Source of the DNA: Acidimicrobiales bacterium
GTDB taxonomy: Bacteria; Actinomycetota; Acidimicrobiia; Acidimicrobiales; GCA-2861595
Reading direction: 5' to 3'
DNA length: 64,000 nt
Assembly (NCBI GenBank): GCA_036262515.1
Contig: DATAIT010000100.1
Coordinates: forward strand, 18,844-82,843
The translations under genes and the position numbers were made by a program. The stretch's first letter is position 1. Each line of letters starts with the position of its first letter. The notes beneath the pieces were generated by a model. The model worked only from the letters and a program-made list of their open reading frames with translations, was not told the origin of the DNA and made no database searches. This document shows positions 15,357 to 23,496 of this stretch, piece after piece.

Positions 15357-16619
15357 CTAGAGGTCGAACAGCGCCCGGAGGGACTCGGCCAGGCGCTCGC
15401 CGCCGGGAGACCCCGCCGCCTCCTTCAGGCGCACGGTGGGTTCGTGGAGCAGCTTCGCCAGCAGCGCCTTGGTGAGGGCGTCGACCGCCTCGGCCTGGCG
15501 GGGATCGAGACCCTCGAGCCTGGGGGCGAAGCGCTCGAGCTCCGCCGCCCGCAGGTCCTCACCCCGCCGGCGCAGCGCCACGACCAGCGGCGCCAGCTCG
15601 CGGGCGGTGGCCACCGCGGCGTAGCGCTCGACCTCCTCGTCGACGATCACCTGCACTCGGTCGATCTCGCCGCGGCGGCCGGCCATCCCCGCATCGGCGA
15701 AGGCGCGCAGGTCGTCCATGTCGAGCAGGTCGACGCCGGGGAGGCGGCCCACGGCCGGATCGACGTCGCGCGGAACGGCGATGTCGACCACCAGGAGGGG
15801 CCGGTCGGGCCGCGCCGCCATCACCGCCTCGAGGTCGTCGGCGTGGAGCAGCACCGTGGGTGAGGCGGTGGACGTGAGGAGCAGGTCGGCGTCCTCGAGC
15901 GCGCTCCCGAGGACACCGAGCTCGACCGGACGGCCACCGACCTTGTGGGCGAGGGCGACGGCGCCGGCCCAACTCCGGTTGGCGACCATCACGTCGGCGA
16001 GGCCGGGCGTGGCGGCGAGGGCGACGGCCATGCCTTCGCCCATGTCGCCGGCGCCGAGCACGAGAATGCGCCGGCCGGCCAGACCACCGAGCCGCTCCGA
16101 GGCCATGGCCACGGCCGCCTGGGAGACCGACGTGGTGCCCCGGCCGATGGCCGTCTCCGAACGCACGCGCTTGCCGACCTCGACGGCGTGGCGGAACAGG
16201 TTGCCGAGCACCGGGCCGGCGGCGCCCTCCGAGACCGCCTTCTCCCATGCGCCCCGCACCTGCCCGAGGATCTCGCTCTCGCCCACGACCGCCGAGTCGA
16301 TGCCCGACACGACCCGGAACAGGTGCGACGTGGCCCCGTCCTCGTAGTACGAGTACAGGTGGTCGGAAAACTCCTCGGGAGCGGTGAAGCCGAGCTCGGC
16401 CAGGAAGTTGCGGACGTCGACTACCGCCCCGTGGAAGCGGGCGGCCGTTGCGTAGACCTCGGTGCGCATGCAGGTGGACAGGAGCACCACCTCGCCCAGG
16501 TTCTCCCGCCCGCGCAGGTCGGCCAGCGCCTTCGGGAGGCGGCCGTCGTTCACCGTCATGCGCTCGAGGATCTCGAGCGGCACCGTGCGGTGGTTGAGGC
16601 CTACGACGAGGACAGACAC
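15357..16619 (-). CDS. hemA: glutamyl-tRNA reductase
   Basis: 420 aa from GTG 16619, which lies inside the last codons of sirC (19-base overlap). It reduces glutamyl-tRNA to glutamate-1-semialdehyde, the first step of the C5 pathway. Motifs: VGLNHRTVPLEILER at the N-terminus, the catalytic Cys in LLSTCMRTEVYA (about 50), HLFRVVSGIDSAVVGESEILGQV, the NADPH fold GAGDMGEGMA near 190, and a C-terminal dimerisation helix. Regulation by Rex is likely because rex heads the operon. Confidence 0.97.
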   Translation of the reverse strand: MSVLVVGLNHRTVPLEILERMTVNDGRLPKALADLRGRENLGEVVLLSTCMRTEVYATAARFHGAVVDVRNFLAELGFTAPEEFSDHLYSYYEDGATSHLFRVVSGIDSAVVGESEILGQVRGAWEKAVSEGAAGPVLGNLFRHAVEVGKRVRSETAIGRGTTSVSQAAVAMASERLGGLAGRRILVLGAGDMGEGMAVALAATPGLADVMVANRSWAGAVALAHKVGGRPVELGVLGSALEDADLLLTSTASPTVLLHADDLEAVMAARPDRPLLVVDIAVPRDVDPAVGRLPGVDLLDMDDLRAFADAGMAGRRGEIDRVQVIVDEEVERYAAVATARELAPLVVALRRRGEDLRAAELERFAPRLEGLDPRQAEAVDALTKALLAKLLHEPTVRLKEAAGSPGGERLAESLRALFDL

Positions 16620-17230
16620 GCCTGGAGGCGCTCCTTCGCTTGCTGGACGCGGCCGGACCTGATGAGGTCGAGCATGTCGGAGTCCAGTGCTCTTCGCCAG
16701 TCCATGCCCTCGGTGGACCGTCCCTGCGCCCGCACGGCGTCGCGCTCCTCTGACAACAGATCGGCGAGCACCTCGTATTCCGGGCCGACCTGGGCGCCGA
16801 GGCGCTCCTTCAGCCACACGGCCAGCGCCGGGCTGTGGCCGCCCGTGGACACCGTGAGCACGACCGGACCACGCCGGACGACGGCGGGCAGCGTGAACGA
16901 GCAGTTGGCCGGGTCGTCGGCGCTGTTCACCCAGATCCCGGTCCGCTCGCCCTCCTCGAACACGGCGCCGTCGACATCGGGAATCCCCGTGGCCGTGACG
17001 ACGAGGCGACAGCCGGCCAGGTCGCCGGCCCGGTACGGGCGCTCGTCCCAGGTGACGCCGGGCAGGGCCCGCACACCGGCGCCGACGCGGGTGGCCACCA
17101 CGTGCACCACCGCCCCGCACGCCAGCAGTCCTTCGGCCTTGCGGGCGGCCACGGGCCCACCGCCGACCACCAGGCAGCGCCGGCCCGCGACCAGCAGGTT
17201 CACCGGGTAGAGGGCGACGTCGACGGGCAC
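16601..17230 (-). CDS. sirC: precorrin-2 dehydrogenase (siroheme synthase N-terminal type)
   Basis: 209 aa from GTG 17230. NAD-dependent oxidation of precorrin-2 to sirohydrochlorin. The Rossmann motif CLVVGGGPVAARKAEGLL is at residues 19-36 and WVNSADDPANCSFTLPAVVRRG near 105-127 is the CysG_N signature. No methyltransferase domain is attached; that activity is in cobA-hemD of the same operon. A ferrochelatase for siroheme is not in the window. It lies between rex and hemA with a 13-base gap to rex. Confidence 0.92.
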   Translation of the reverse strand: MPVDVALYPVNLLVAGRRCLVVGGGPVAARKAEGLLACGAVVHVVATRVGAGVRALPGVTWDERPYRAGDLAGCRLVVTATGIPDVDGAVFEEGERTGIWVNSADDPANCSFTLPAVVRRGPVVLTVSTGGHSPALAVWLKERLGAQVGPEYEVLADLLSEERDAVRAQGRSTEGMDWRRALDSDMLDLIRSGRVQQAKERLQACLSSS

Positions 17231-17243
17231 CGTGGCGAAAAGC

Positions 17244-17909
17244 CTAGGAGGCGGTGTTCGAGTCGCTGCCCGGCACCGGGCGGCGCTGCTGGTAGAAGGA
17301 CAGGATCTGGAGCTCGATCGACAGGTCCACCTTGCGGACCGACACCTGCGGCGGCACCGAGAGCACCACCGGAGCGAAGTTGAGGATGGATCCCACCCCG
17401 GCGGCCACCAGCCGGTCGGCCACGTCCTGGGCGGCCGACGCCGGGGTGGCGACCACGCCGATGGCGAGCTCGAGCGACTCGGCCAGGGCGCCGAGCTCGT
17501 CGAGGTGGCTGATGTCGAGGCCGCCCACGTGCTCGCCGACCTTGGCGGGATCGGCGTCGAACAGCGCGACGATCCGGAAGCCACGGGCCATGAACCCGCG
17601 GTAGTTGGCCAGGGCGTGGCCGAGGTTGCCCATGCCGACGATGGCCACCGGCCAGTCCTGCGTGAGCCCCAGCTCCCTGCTGATCTGGTACAGCAGGTAC
17701 TCGACGTCGTAGCCGACCCCCCGGGTGCCGTACGAGCCGAGGTAGGACAGGTCCTTGCGCACCTTGGCGGCGTTGACGCCCGCCATCTCGGCCAGCCGCT
17801 CCGACGAGATCGTGCCCGGACCGTCGGACAGTTCGTAGAGGCTGCGCAGGTACACCGGCAGGCGAGCCACGGTCGCCTCGGGAATGCGCCGTCGCCCGCG
17901 GTCTGCCAT
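17244..17909 (-). CDS. rex: redox-sensing transcriptional repressor Rex
   Basis: 221 aa from ATG 17909 with GGAGG just upstream; a TTG at 17918 would add three residues. Residues 10-75 are the winged helix (ATVARLPVYLRSLYELSDGP ... SERLAEMAGVNAAKVRKDLSYLGSYGTRGVGY). The NADH-binding Rossmann fold has VAIVGMGNLGHALANY near 88-103. Rex represses respiratory genes when NADH/NAD+ is low and releases DNA on binding NADH. Heads sirC-hemA-hemC-cobA/hemD-hemB-hemL, comparable to the rex-hem operon of Streptomyces. Confidence 0.97.
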   Translation of the reverse strand: MADRGRRRIPEATVARLPVYLRSLYELSDGPGTISSERLAEMAGVNAAKVRKDLSYLGSYGTRGVGYDVEYLLYQISRELGLTQDWPVAIVGMGNLGHALANYRGFMARGFRIVALFDADPAKVGEHVGGLDISHLDELGALAESLELAIGVVATPASAAQDVADRLVAAGVGSILNFAPVVLSVPPQVSVRKVDLSIELQILSFYQQRRPVPGSDSNTAS

Positions 17910-17917
17910 CGCCTCCA

Positions 17918-17946
17918 ATCGTAAGACTTCGTGCGTCTGTTCACAA
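17918..17946 (-). promoter_or_regulatory. rex promoter with putative Rex operator
   Basis: TACGAT (17918-17923, minus strand) ends 8 bases before ATG 17909. Five bases further upstream TCGTGCGTCTGTTCACAA (17929-17946) matches TTGTGAA-N4-TTCACAA at 11 of 14 positions, with a perfect right half. This suggests autoregulation; it may also affect the divergent gene at 17999. Confidence 0.55.
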
Positions 17947-17986
17947 AGGCGCCGTGCGCCGATGGCACGCCATCCGGCCTCGTCCC

Positions 17987-17992
17987 TACGCT
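17987..17992 (+). promoter_or_regulatory. -10-like TACGCT, leaderless promoter candidate
   Basis: TACGCT ends 6 bases before GTG 17999. Confidence 0.45.
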
Positions 17993-17998
17993 GGGCTC

Positions 17999-18772
17999 GT
18001 GGTGCACACCGCTCTCGCCTCGGCCGCCGCCCTGGTGGGGCTGGCGTTCGCCATGTGCACGTTCGAGCGGTGGCTGGCCCGGCGCCGGCCGCACGAGCTG
18101 GCGTGGAGCGTGGCGCTGGCGATGTTCTCGCTCGCGTCGGCTGCGCTTGCCGCGGGCGCCGCCCTCGGGTGGGGCGGGGTGACGTTCCGCCTGTTCTACC
18201 TGTTCGGCGCCATCGTCAACGTGCCGTTCCTGGCCCTCGGCACCGTGTACCTGCTGGCGCCGCGTCGGCGGGCGGACCTGTGCGCCGCCGGGGTGGCCCT
18301 GTTCTCGGCCTTCGCCGCCGGCGTGGTGGCGGTGGCGCCGTTCACCGCCGCCCTCCCCCGCCACGAGCTGGCCCGCGGTTCCGAGGTCTTCGGGCCGGCC
18401 CCCCGCATCCTGGCCGCCTCGGCATCCGGCGTCGGCGCCCTCGTCGTGGTCGCGGGCGCGCTGTGGAGTGCCATGCGGGTCCGCAGGCGGCGCGTCGTGG
18501 TCGCCAACGCCCTCATCGCCCTCGGGACGCTCGTCACCGGCGCCAGCGGGCTCCTCAACTCCGTGCTCGACGAGATGACGGGGTTCGCCGTGGCCCTGGT
18601 GGTCGGCATCACGGTGCTGTTCGCCGGGTTCCTCGTGGCCACGACGGGCACCCGTCGCGGCACACCGTCGCCGCCTGCACGCGCGCTGCCCGAGGGCGGC
18701 GGGCGACGGGCGGCCCACGTGACCGCTCCCGACGAGCCCGCCAGGCAGCCGGTGCGCCACCACGGCACCTGA
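17999..18772 (+). CDS. multi-pass membrane protein, unknown function
   Basis: 257 aa from GTG 17999; GTG 18002 is equally possible. About seven hydrophobic helices are spread over residues 3-225, with positively charged loops (ERWLARRRPHE, APRRRAD, RVRRRRVV) that suggest defined topology. The C-terminal 45 residues are a Pro/Arg-rich tail. No catalytic or cofactor motif is visible. Divergent from rex, with the Rex-like site 53 bases upstream, so redox control is possible. Confidence 0.8.
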   Translation: MVHTALASAAALVGLAFAMCTFERWLARRRPHELAWSVALAMFSLASAALAAGAALGWGGVTFRLFYLFGAIVNVPFLALGTVYLLAPRRRADLCAAGVALFSAFAAGVVAVAPFTAALPRHELARGSEVFGPAPRILAASASGVGALVVVAGALWSAMRVRRRRVVVANALIALGTLVTGASGLLNSVLDEMTGFAVALVVGITVLFAGFLVATTGTRRGTPSPPARALPEGGGRRAAHVTAPDEPARQPVRHHGT

Positions 18773-18779
18773 GGACGCG

Positions 18780-18799
18780 GCCGGCGGGCACACGCCGGC
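18780..18799. terminator. bidirectional hairpin between convergent genes
   Basis: GCCGGCG-6-CGCCGGC, a 7-bp GC stem filling the 29-base gap between the stops of the plus-strand membrane protein and a minus-strand small protein. Confidence 0.5.
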
Positions 18800-18801
18800 G
18801 G

Positions 18802-18891
18802 TCAGGTGTTGAGCACGAAGAACTGCACGAGGGCGGCCCCGAGGATCAGGGCCAGGAGGAGCACGATGACGAGGGTGGTGCCGGGTCTCAC
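18802..18891 (-). CDS. 29-residue single-helix membrane peptide
   Basis: GTG start overlaps the TGA of the SAM hydroxide adenosyltransferase gene (GTGA), so translation would be coupled. After VRPGTT the sequence is an uninterrupted hydrophobic helix (LVIVLLLALILGAALVQFFV) and ends LNT. The size and composition resemble small membrane peptides or anchors. The overlap with the upstream gene and the hairpin directly after the stop support a real gene; function is unknown. Confidence 0.6.
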   Translation of the reverse strand: MRPGTTLVIVLLLALILGAALVQFFVLNT

Positions 18892-19697
18892 GCCGCCTCC
18901 AGGGTGATCGCATCACCCGGGCGGAGGCGCAGCTCGTCGGCCGCCGACGCCCGGTCCAGCGCCACCGACACCAACCCGTACGAGTCCACGACCAACCCCA
19001 CCTCCCCGGCCTTGAGGGCACCGTAGGTCGGGGCCCTGCTGGCCGTGCGCACCTGGTCGAGGCCCCACCGCAGCATGACCCGGTCGCCCAGCGGCGCGAT
19101 GTCGTCGGGATCGACGTTCAGCTGGGCGTTGCCGAAGTGGTCGACCCACAGGACCTCGCCCACGAGCTTGCCGTCCTCGTTGCGGGTGAGGGGCAGCAAA
19201 CCCGGTCGCAGCGTGATCGGGTCGAGCGCCGGGCCCAGGTCGGCCAGGTCCACTCCGTTGCAGAGGTGGGCGGCGGCGGGGCCGAACACGTCCCGCCCGG
19301 CGAACGTCGGGCCGGGCGCCTGCAACCGGAGCTCCTCGTTCGCCAGCTCGACCGCCCGCCCGGCACCGCCGACCATGGCCACTGCGGGGGCGAGCAGCCC
19401 GTTGTCGGGGCCCACCAGCACCGACTCGCCGTCGCCCACCTCCACCGCCACGGCCCGGCGGTCGGTGCCGACGCCCGGGTCGACCACGGCCAGCACGACG
19501 CCCGCCATCAGGTACTGCGCGCTGCGCCCGAGGGCCAGGGAGCCGGCCCGCACGTCGTGGGGAGGGATGTTGTGGGTGATGTCGATGACCGCTGCGTGCG
19601 GTGCGATGGACCGGATCACCGACGTGATCACACCGACGAACTCGTCGACGAGGCCGTAGTCGGAGAGGAAGGAGATGGTGTCGTGGTGGCGGCCCAT
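18888..19697 (-). CDS. S-adenosyl-L-methionine hydroxide adenosyltransferase family protein
   Basis: 269 aa. The family (DUF62, related to fluorinase and chlorinase) hydrolyses SAM to adenosine and methionine with hydroxide as nucleophile. Motifs: FLSDYGLVDEFVGV at residues 9-22, DITHNIPPHDV, VVDPGVGTDRR, GPDNGLL and GRDVFGPAAAHL, then the C-terminal beta-barrel with VDHFGNAQLN. No halide-specific loop is obvious, so the hydroxide-type activity is more likely than halogenation. Lies downstream of the proC-HTH pair, 40 bases after the HTH stop. Confidence 0.92.
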   Translation of the reverse strand: MGRHHDTISFLSDYGLVDEFVGVITSVIRSIAPHAAVIDITHNIPPHDVRAGSLALGRSAQYLMAGVVLAVVDPGVGTDRRAVAVEVGDGESVLVGPDNGLLAPAVAMVGGAGRAVELANEELRLQAPGPTFAGRDVFGPAAAHLCNGVDLADLGPALDPITLRPGLLPLTRNEDGKLVGEVLWVDHFGNAQLNVDPDDIAPLGDRVMLRWGLDQVRTASRAPTYGALKAGEVGLVVDSYGLVSVALDRASAADELRLRPGDAITLEAA

Positions 19698-19737
19698 GGT
19701 GGTGACCGCAACCTACCGAACCCGGCCGAGAGGGCGC

Positions 19738-19944
19738 TCAGCCCGCCTCGGTGTAACGGTCGCCCAGGTACTTGTCGACGTCGTCCTCCCGCAAGCGGTA
19801 CGACTTGCCCACCCGGACGGCGGCCAGCTCCCCGGCGTTGATCAGCCGGTACACCGTCATGTTCGAGACCCGGAGGAGGGCCGCGACCTCGGCAACCGTC
19901 AGGAATCGAGCCTTTGCATGGTCTTCCCGTGCCAGTGCAATCAC
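19738..19944 (-). CDS. small excisionase-type helix-turn-helix protein
   Basis: 68 aa from GTG 19944. The whole chain is one MerR/excisionase-type winged helix (FLTVAEVAALLRVSNMTVYRLINAGELAAVRVGKSYRLREDDVDKYL). The sequence and position beside proC match the mycobacterial gene pair Rv0500 (proC) and Rv0500A, so this is a conserved chromosomal regulator rather than a phage excisionase. Regulatory targets are not known. Confidence 0.9.
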   Translation of the reverse strand: MIALAREDHAKARFLTVAEVAALLRVSNMTVYRLINAGELAAVRVGKSYRLREDDVDKYLGDRYTEAG

Positions 19945-20006
19945 CCCTCTCCGCGGCCCGCACTGTACGACACCGTGGCTGCTGAGGGAAGTGGGGCAGA
20001 AGTGAT

Positions 20007-20807
20007 TCAGCTCGCCCCGCCGCCCAGGCGGCGCGACCGCTCGGTCGCCGCCTGCACGGCGGCGAGGAACGCGCCCCGGACGGCCCGGTCCTCCAGGGCC
20101 TGGAGGCCGGCGGCGGTGGTGCCGCCCGGCGACGTCACCGTGGCGCGCAGTGCCTCGGGCCCCTGCCCGGACTCCGACAGGAGGCGGGCGGAGCCGAGCA
20201 GCGTCTGGACCACCAGCTCGGCGCTCGTCGCCCGGGGGAGCCCGGCCAGGACGCCGGCCTCGATGAGCGCCTCGGCCACGAGGAAGACGTAGGCGGGGCC
20301 CGACCCCGACAGCCCGGTCACCGCGTCGAGCAGGTGCTCGGGCACCCGCACCACCATGCCCACCGCCGACAGCAGCCGCTCCGCCCACGCCAGGTCGTCA
20401 GCGGTGGCGGTGGTGCCCGCGGCCACCGCCGCCGCGCCGGCGCCGACGAGCGCCGGCGTGTTCGGCATGGCCCGAACGACCCGGACGCCGCCGCCCAACC
20501 ACCGCTCCAGCGACGACAGGGGCACGCCCGCCGCGATGGACAGCACCACGGGCGTGCCGGTCTCGGCCAGCGCCCGGCAGGCGGCTTCCACGTCGTCGGG
20601 CTTCACGGCGACCACGGCACCGTCGGACGCCGCAGGCCGGTCCGACACGGCCAGGCCCGGGAACCGCCCCGCCAGCTCCTGGCGGCGAGCATCGACCTTC
20701 TCCACCACGGCGATCTCGGCCGCGTCGCTCCAGCCGGCGGCCAGCAGCCCGGCCACGAGCGCCTCACCCATCCGGCCCCCGCCCATCAACGTCAGTCGCG
20801 TGCCCAC
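20007..20807 (-). CDS. proC: pyrroline-5-carboxylate reductase
   Basis: 266 aa from GTG 20807; a TTG 36 bases upstream is less likely because the family starts right before the Rossmann fold. Last step of proline synthesis, NAD(P)H-dependent. Motifs: LTLMGGGRMGEALVAGLL near the start, AVKPDDV, VRAMPNTPALVGAGAAA near 135, and the C-terminal signature VTGLSGSGPAYVFLVAEALIEAG with TVTSPGGTTAAGLQALE. The downstream HTH gene is 62 bases away. Confidence 0.96.
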   Translation of the reverse strand: MGTRLTLMGGGRMGEALVAGLLAAGWSDAAEIAVVEKVDARRQELAGRFPGLAVSDRPAASDGAVVAVKPDDVEAACRALAETGTPVVLSIAAGVPLSSLERWLGGGVRVVRAMPNTPALVGAGAAAVAAGTTATADDLAWAERLLSAVGMVVRVPEHLLDAVTGLSGSGPAYVFLVAEALIEAGVLAGLPRATSAELVVQTLLGSARLLSESGQGPEALRATVTSPGGTTAAGLQALEDRAVRGAFLAAVQAATERSRRLGGGAS

Positions 20808-20876
20808 GCCGAGAACGCTGACCCACGCCGGAGCCGCCTGCAACTCCTATCCCGCCGACGGCCCGCCACCGGGACT

Positions 20877-20911
20877 CCCGTCGCCGCTGCGGTGCGCGCC
20901 GCGGTGACGGG
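20877..20911 (-). terminator. hairpin downstream of haloperoxidase-like gene
   Basis: CCCGTC-G-CCGC pairs with GCGG-T-GACGGG (11 positions including one wobble pair, 13-base loop). It lies 42 bases after the stop of the minus-strand gene and upstream of proC. No U-tract. Confidence 0.45.
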
Positions 20912-20952
20912 AGGATCCGGCGAGGGTGCGGAAGGGACCTCGGCGAGGAGCG

Positions 20953-22467
20953 TCAGGTGATGTCTGGAGCGCCGTCGGTGCGGGCGTACTCGATGACGAG
21001 CTTGCCGATCTTGCTGCCGACCTCCATGCCCACCGTGCTGTCGAGGGGCCAGTGGATCCCGCCCCATGCCCTCGAGTTGGAGGCTTCCAGCGCCTTGGCC
21101 CGGAAGTCCTTCTCGCGCTTGGGGAACACGAATGACAGGACCTCGGCGATGGCTGCCGAGTACGTGGCGTGGCCCGAGATGTACGACGGGAAGAACGGCG
21201 TGTCGAACAGGGGCTTCCAGTTCGGGTCGACGCCCGAGTCCTGGATGCCGTTCTCCGGACGGGGGTCCCAGTAGGCGTACTTGGTGTCCCAGGCAGCCAC
21301 GCCGGCGTCGGCCATGGCCACGTTGGCGAGGGCCATCACCCGCTCCGCCTGCGGCTCGCTCGGCCGCAGGTCCCGCAGGTAGGCGAGCGTGACCTCGTTC
21401 CAGATCCCGGCCGGGAGCGGGGTGCCCTGCCCGCCGGCCCAGTAGACGGCGGCCTTGCGCTGCTCCTCGGTCAGGTTCTGCTGGATGGCCACCACCTCCT
21501 TGGCTGCCGCCGTGAACTCGGGCGAGCCGAACACGGGCGGCGGGGGCGGCCGGAACTGGTCACCGGACTTCATCACCCAGGTCTTCCACGTGCCGGCCAG
21601 GGGCGACACCGGGTTCGCCACCTTGCCCGTCGGCGGCTCCCAGTAGCGGGGGCGGCCACCCGGGCGCTTGCCGTCCCAGACCGCGTCCGACCCGTCGGCC
21701 TTGGCGTGGGTGATGACCGCCTCGGCCACCTTCTGGCCGAGGGCCAGCCCGGCGTCGACGTCGCTGCGCCGTGCGGCGCCGGCCAGCACGCGAGAGTCGG
21801 CGGCCTGGTCGGCGTCCTCCTGGAGGCGCAGCGCAGGCCGCTCGGGGAACACGTAGGCGAGGACGCTGGCCGTGGCCTGGGCGATGGCCGCGTGCTCGTT
21901 GGGATAGGAGGGGTCGGGGCCGGCCTCCGCCAGCTTCGGCACGACGTCGGGTGCCTTGCGGTCGTACTTGTACTTGTAGTGCCAGGTGGCGACCATGGCG
22001 TCGTAGGCGGCGACGGCCACCAGCGCGTAGGCGCGGGACGAGGCGGCCGGGTCCTTCTCGCGGGCGGAGATGAACTCCAGCGCGCTGCCCATCCACGGTG
22101 CCGAGATCGGCTCGCCGTCACCGCTCCACTTGCGGACGAAGTCGGCGACCTCGGGGGTGCGCTCGGTCACCAACTTCCTCAGCTCGGCGTCCTCCGCCTT
22201 CTCCTCCGCCGATCCCGCACCGGGCGGCGGCGGAACCTGGAACTGCTCCGGCGACGTGAGGACCCACGTCTTCCAGTCCCCGGCGGTGGGCTCGGCGTGG
22301 GCCGCCTCCACGCCGGCCGCCGTGGTCCCGGTCGTGGCGTCGGAGGACGTGTCGTCGTCGCCTCCACAGGCACCGGCCACCAGGGCCATCGCCACGACGA
22401 GGGCGACCGGGCGGCGGGGCCGCCCCCGGCCGGGTGCACGCCGGGATGTACGGGAGACCAGGATCAC
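20953..22467 (-). CDS. vanadium-haloperoxidase/PAP2-superfamily lipoprotein
   Basis: 504 aa from GTG 22467 with AAAGGA upstream. A lipoprotein signal is clear: basic residues, a hydrophobic stretch and lipobox LVAGACGG with Cys near 35. Two related segments follow (WKTWVLTSPEQFQVPPPP near 65 and WKTWVMKSGDQFRPPPPP near 285), so the protein contains an internal repeat. The C-terminus carries PAP2-type motifs: PSYISGHATYSAA and SRAWGGIHWPLDSTVGMEVG, with the His residues that would bind vanadate or phosphate. Halide activity cannot be decided from sequence. Confidence 0.85.
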   Translation of the reverse strand: MILVSRTSRRAPGRGRPRRPVALVVAMALVAGACGGDDDTSSDATTGTTAAGVEAAHAEPTAGDWKTWVLTSPEQFQVPPPPGAGSAEEKAEDAELRKLVTERTPEVADFVRKWSGDGEPISAPWMGSALEFISAREKDPAASSRAYALVAVAAYDAMVATWHYKYKYDRKAPDVVPKLAEAGPDPSYPNEHAAIAQATASVLAYVFPERPALRLQEDADQAADSRVLAGAARRSDVDAGLALGQKVAEAVITHAKADGSDAVWDGKRPGGRPRYWEPPTGKVANPVSPLAGTWKTWVMKSGDQFRPPPPPVFGSPEFTAAAKEVVAIQQNLTEEQRKAAVYWAGGQGTPLPAGIWNEVTLAYLRDLRPSEPQAERVMALANVAMADAGVAAWDTKYAYWDPRPENGIQDSGVDPNWKPLFDTPFFPSYISGHATYSAAIAEVLSFVFPKREKDFRAKALEASNSRAWGGIHWPLDSTVGMEVGSKIGKLVIEYARTDGAPDIT

Positions 22468-22570
22468 GACTGTCCTTTCACGACGTCATGGCGAAGGTAC
22501 GACACCGGCGTAACTGCGCCGTAAGCGTGGAGTACGCGCCCGGTCCGGCGACGGTGCGCCGGAAGGCTGG

Positions 22571-23437
22571 TCAGGACGGCGGGGCGAGGACCGCTGCCGT
22601 GTAGGCGATGCGGACCGGGGCGCACCAGATGACGATGGACCTGATCCTCTCCGGCGGCAGGTCGGCGGGCAGCACGTAGTTCTCGTTGCCCAGCGTGCTC
22701 TTCAGGTTCCCGAGCACCACGTAGGGCGCGTCGACCGCGTCCTTGCTGGTCTTCGGGGCGGGGGCCTCGCTCAACCACAGGAACAGGTCGGTGTTGCTGG
22801 ACACCTCGAAGTCCTCCAGGCGCAGGGCCCGGGACCCGTCCGCCAGCTCGAGCATCCGGGCCTTGCCCTTGCCCTTCATCTCGATGTCGTAGAACTCGCC
22901 CTGGCCCAGCACCTTGGCCGTGTCCATGCCCGGCAGGGGTGGCTCGAGAAGGGGCGTGTCGATCTGCTGGTCGACCGTGATCTGCCACGGGCTGGTGGCC
23001 TTCACCACCAGCTTCACCTGGCCCTCCACGATGCCGTACCCGACCGCCTTCTCCGGTGTGGCGTCCGGGCCGACGCAGGGCGCATCCACCGTGGGCTCGG
23101 GGTGGCGCTGCTGCTTCGGGTCGCTCTCGATGGTGAGGTGGCCCGACTCGCAGTGCCAGCGCACCCGCCACTGGATCACATCGGGAGCGATGGCGAACGT
23201 CGGCGTGGTGGCATCGGCAGTGCCGGTGAACGTCGACACCGTCTCCCACCGCGGAGCCGACGTCTGGCGAGGGACGGCCGACGTGGTCGTTGCGGCGGCG
23301 GCCGTCGTCGTGGTCGCCGATCCGCTCTTCTCGGCGCTGTCGCCGCACGCAGGTCCGACGATGGCCAGAACGGCCACGAGCAGCACGGGCACCGGTCGGC
23401 GACGGCAGTGCGCGACCGCGGATCTCGACGACGTCAT
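22571..23437 (-). CDS. DM13-domain lipoprotein
   Basis: 288 aa from ATG 23437. Lipoprotein signal with lipobox VGPACGDS (Cys near 32), then a Thr/Ala-rich linker. A middle domain of about 100 residues carries a Cys pair (WHCESG and APCVGP). The C-terminal 110 residues are a DM13 domain: GQGEFYDIEMKGKGKARML, ALRLEDFEVSSNTDLFLWLS, YVVLGNLKSTLGNENYVLP and SIVIWCAPVRIAYTAA. The Cys in VIWC is the conserved DM13 cysteine thought to serve redox reactions. Extracytoplasmic. Confidence 0.88.
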   Translation of the reverse strand: MTSSRSAVAHCRRRPVPVLLVAVLAIVGPACGDSAEKSGSATTTTAAAATTTSAVPRQTSAPRWETVSTFTGTADATTPTFAIAPDVIQWRVRWHCESGHLTIESDPKQQRHPEPTVDAPCVGPDATPEKAVGYGIVEGQVKLVVKATSPWQITVDQQIDTPLLEPPLPGMDTAKVLGQGEFYDIEMKGKGKARMLELADGSRALRLEDFEVSSNTDLFLWLSEAPAPKTSKDAVDAPYVVLGNLKSTLGNENYVLPADLPPERIRSIVIWCAPVRIAYTAAVLAPPS

Positions 23438-23445
23438 CGGTCCTG

Positions 23446-23451
23446 ACGGTA
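23446..23451 (-). promoter_or_regulatory. -10-like TACCGT for the DM13 gene
   Basis: TACCGT on the minus strand ends 8 bases before ATG 23437. Confidence 0.4.
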
Positions 23452-23496
23452 CTTCGCGTCCGGGGAACCCTCGGAGGCGGGCGGGCCGGGCGCCCT

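Noticed and set aside
19738..19944. Phage excisionase marking an integrated element
   Set aside because: The HTH type matches, but the pairing with proC is a known chromosomal arrangement and no integrase or attachment site is nearby.
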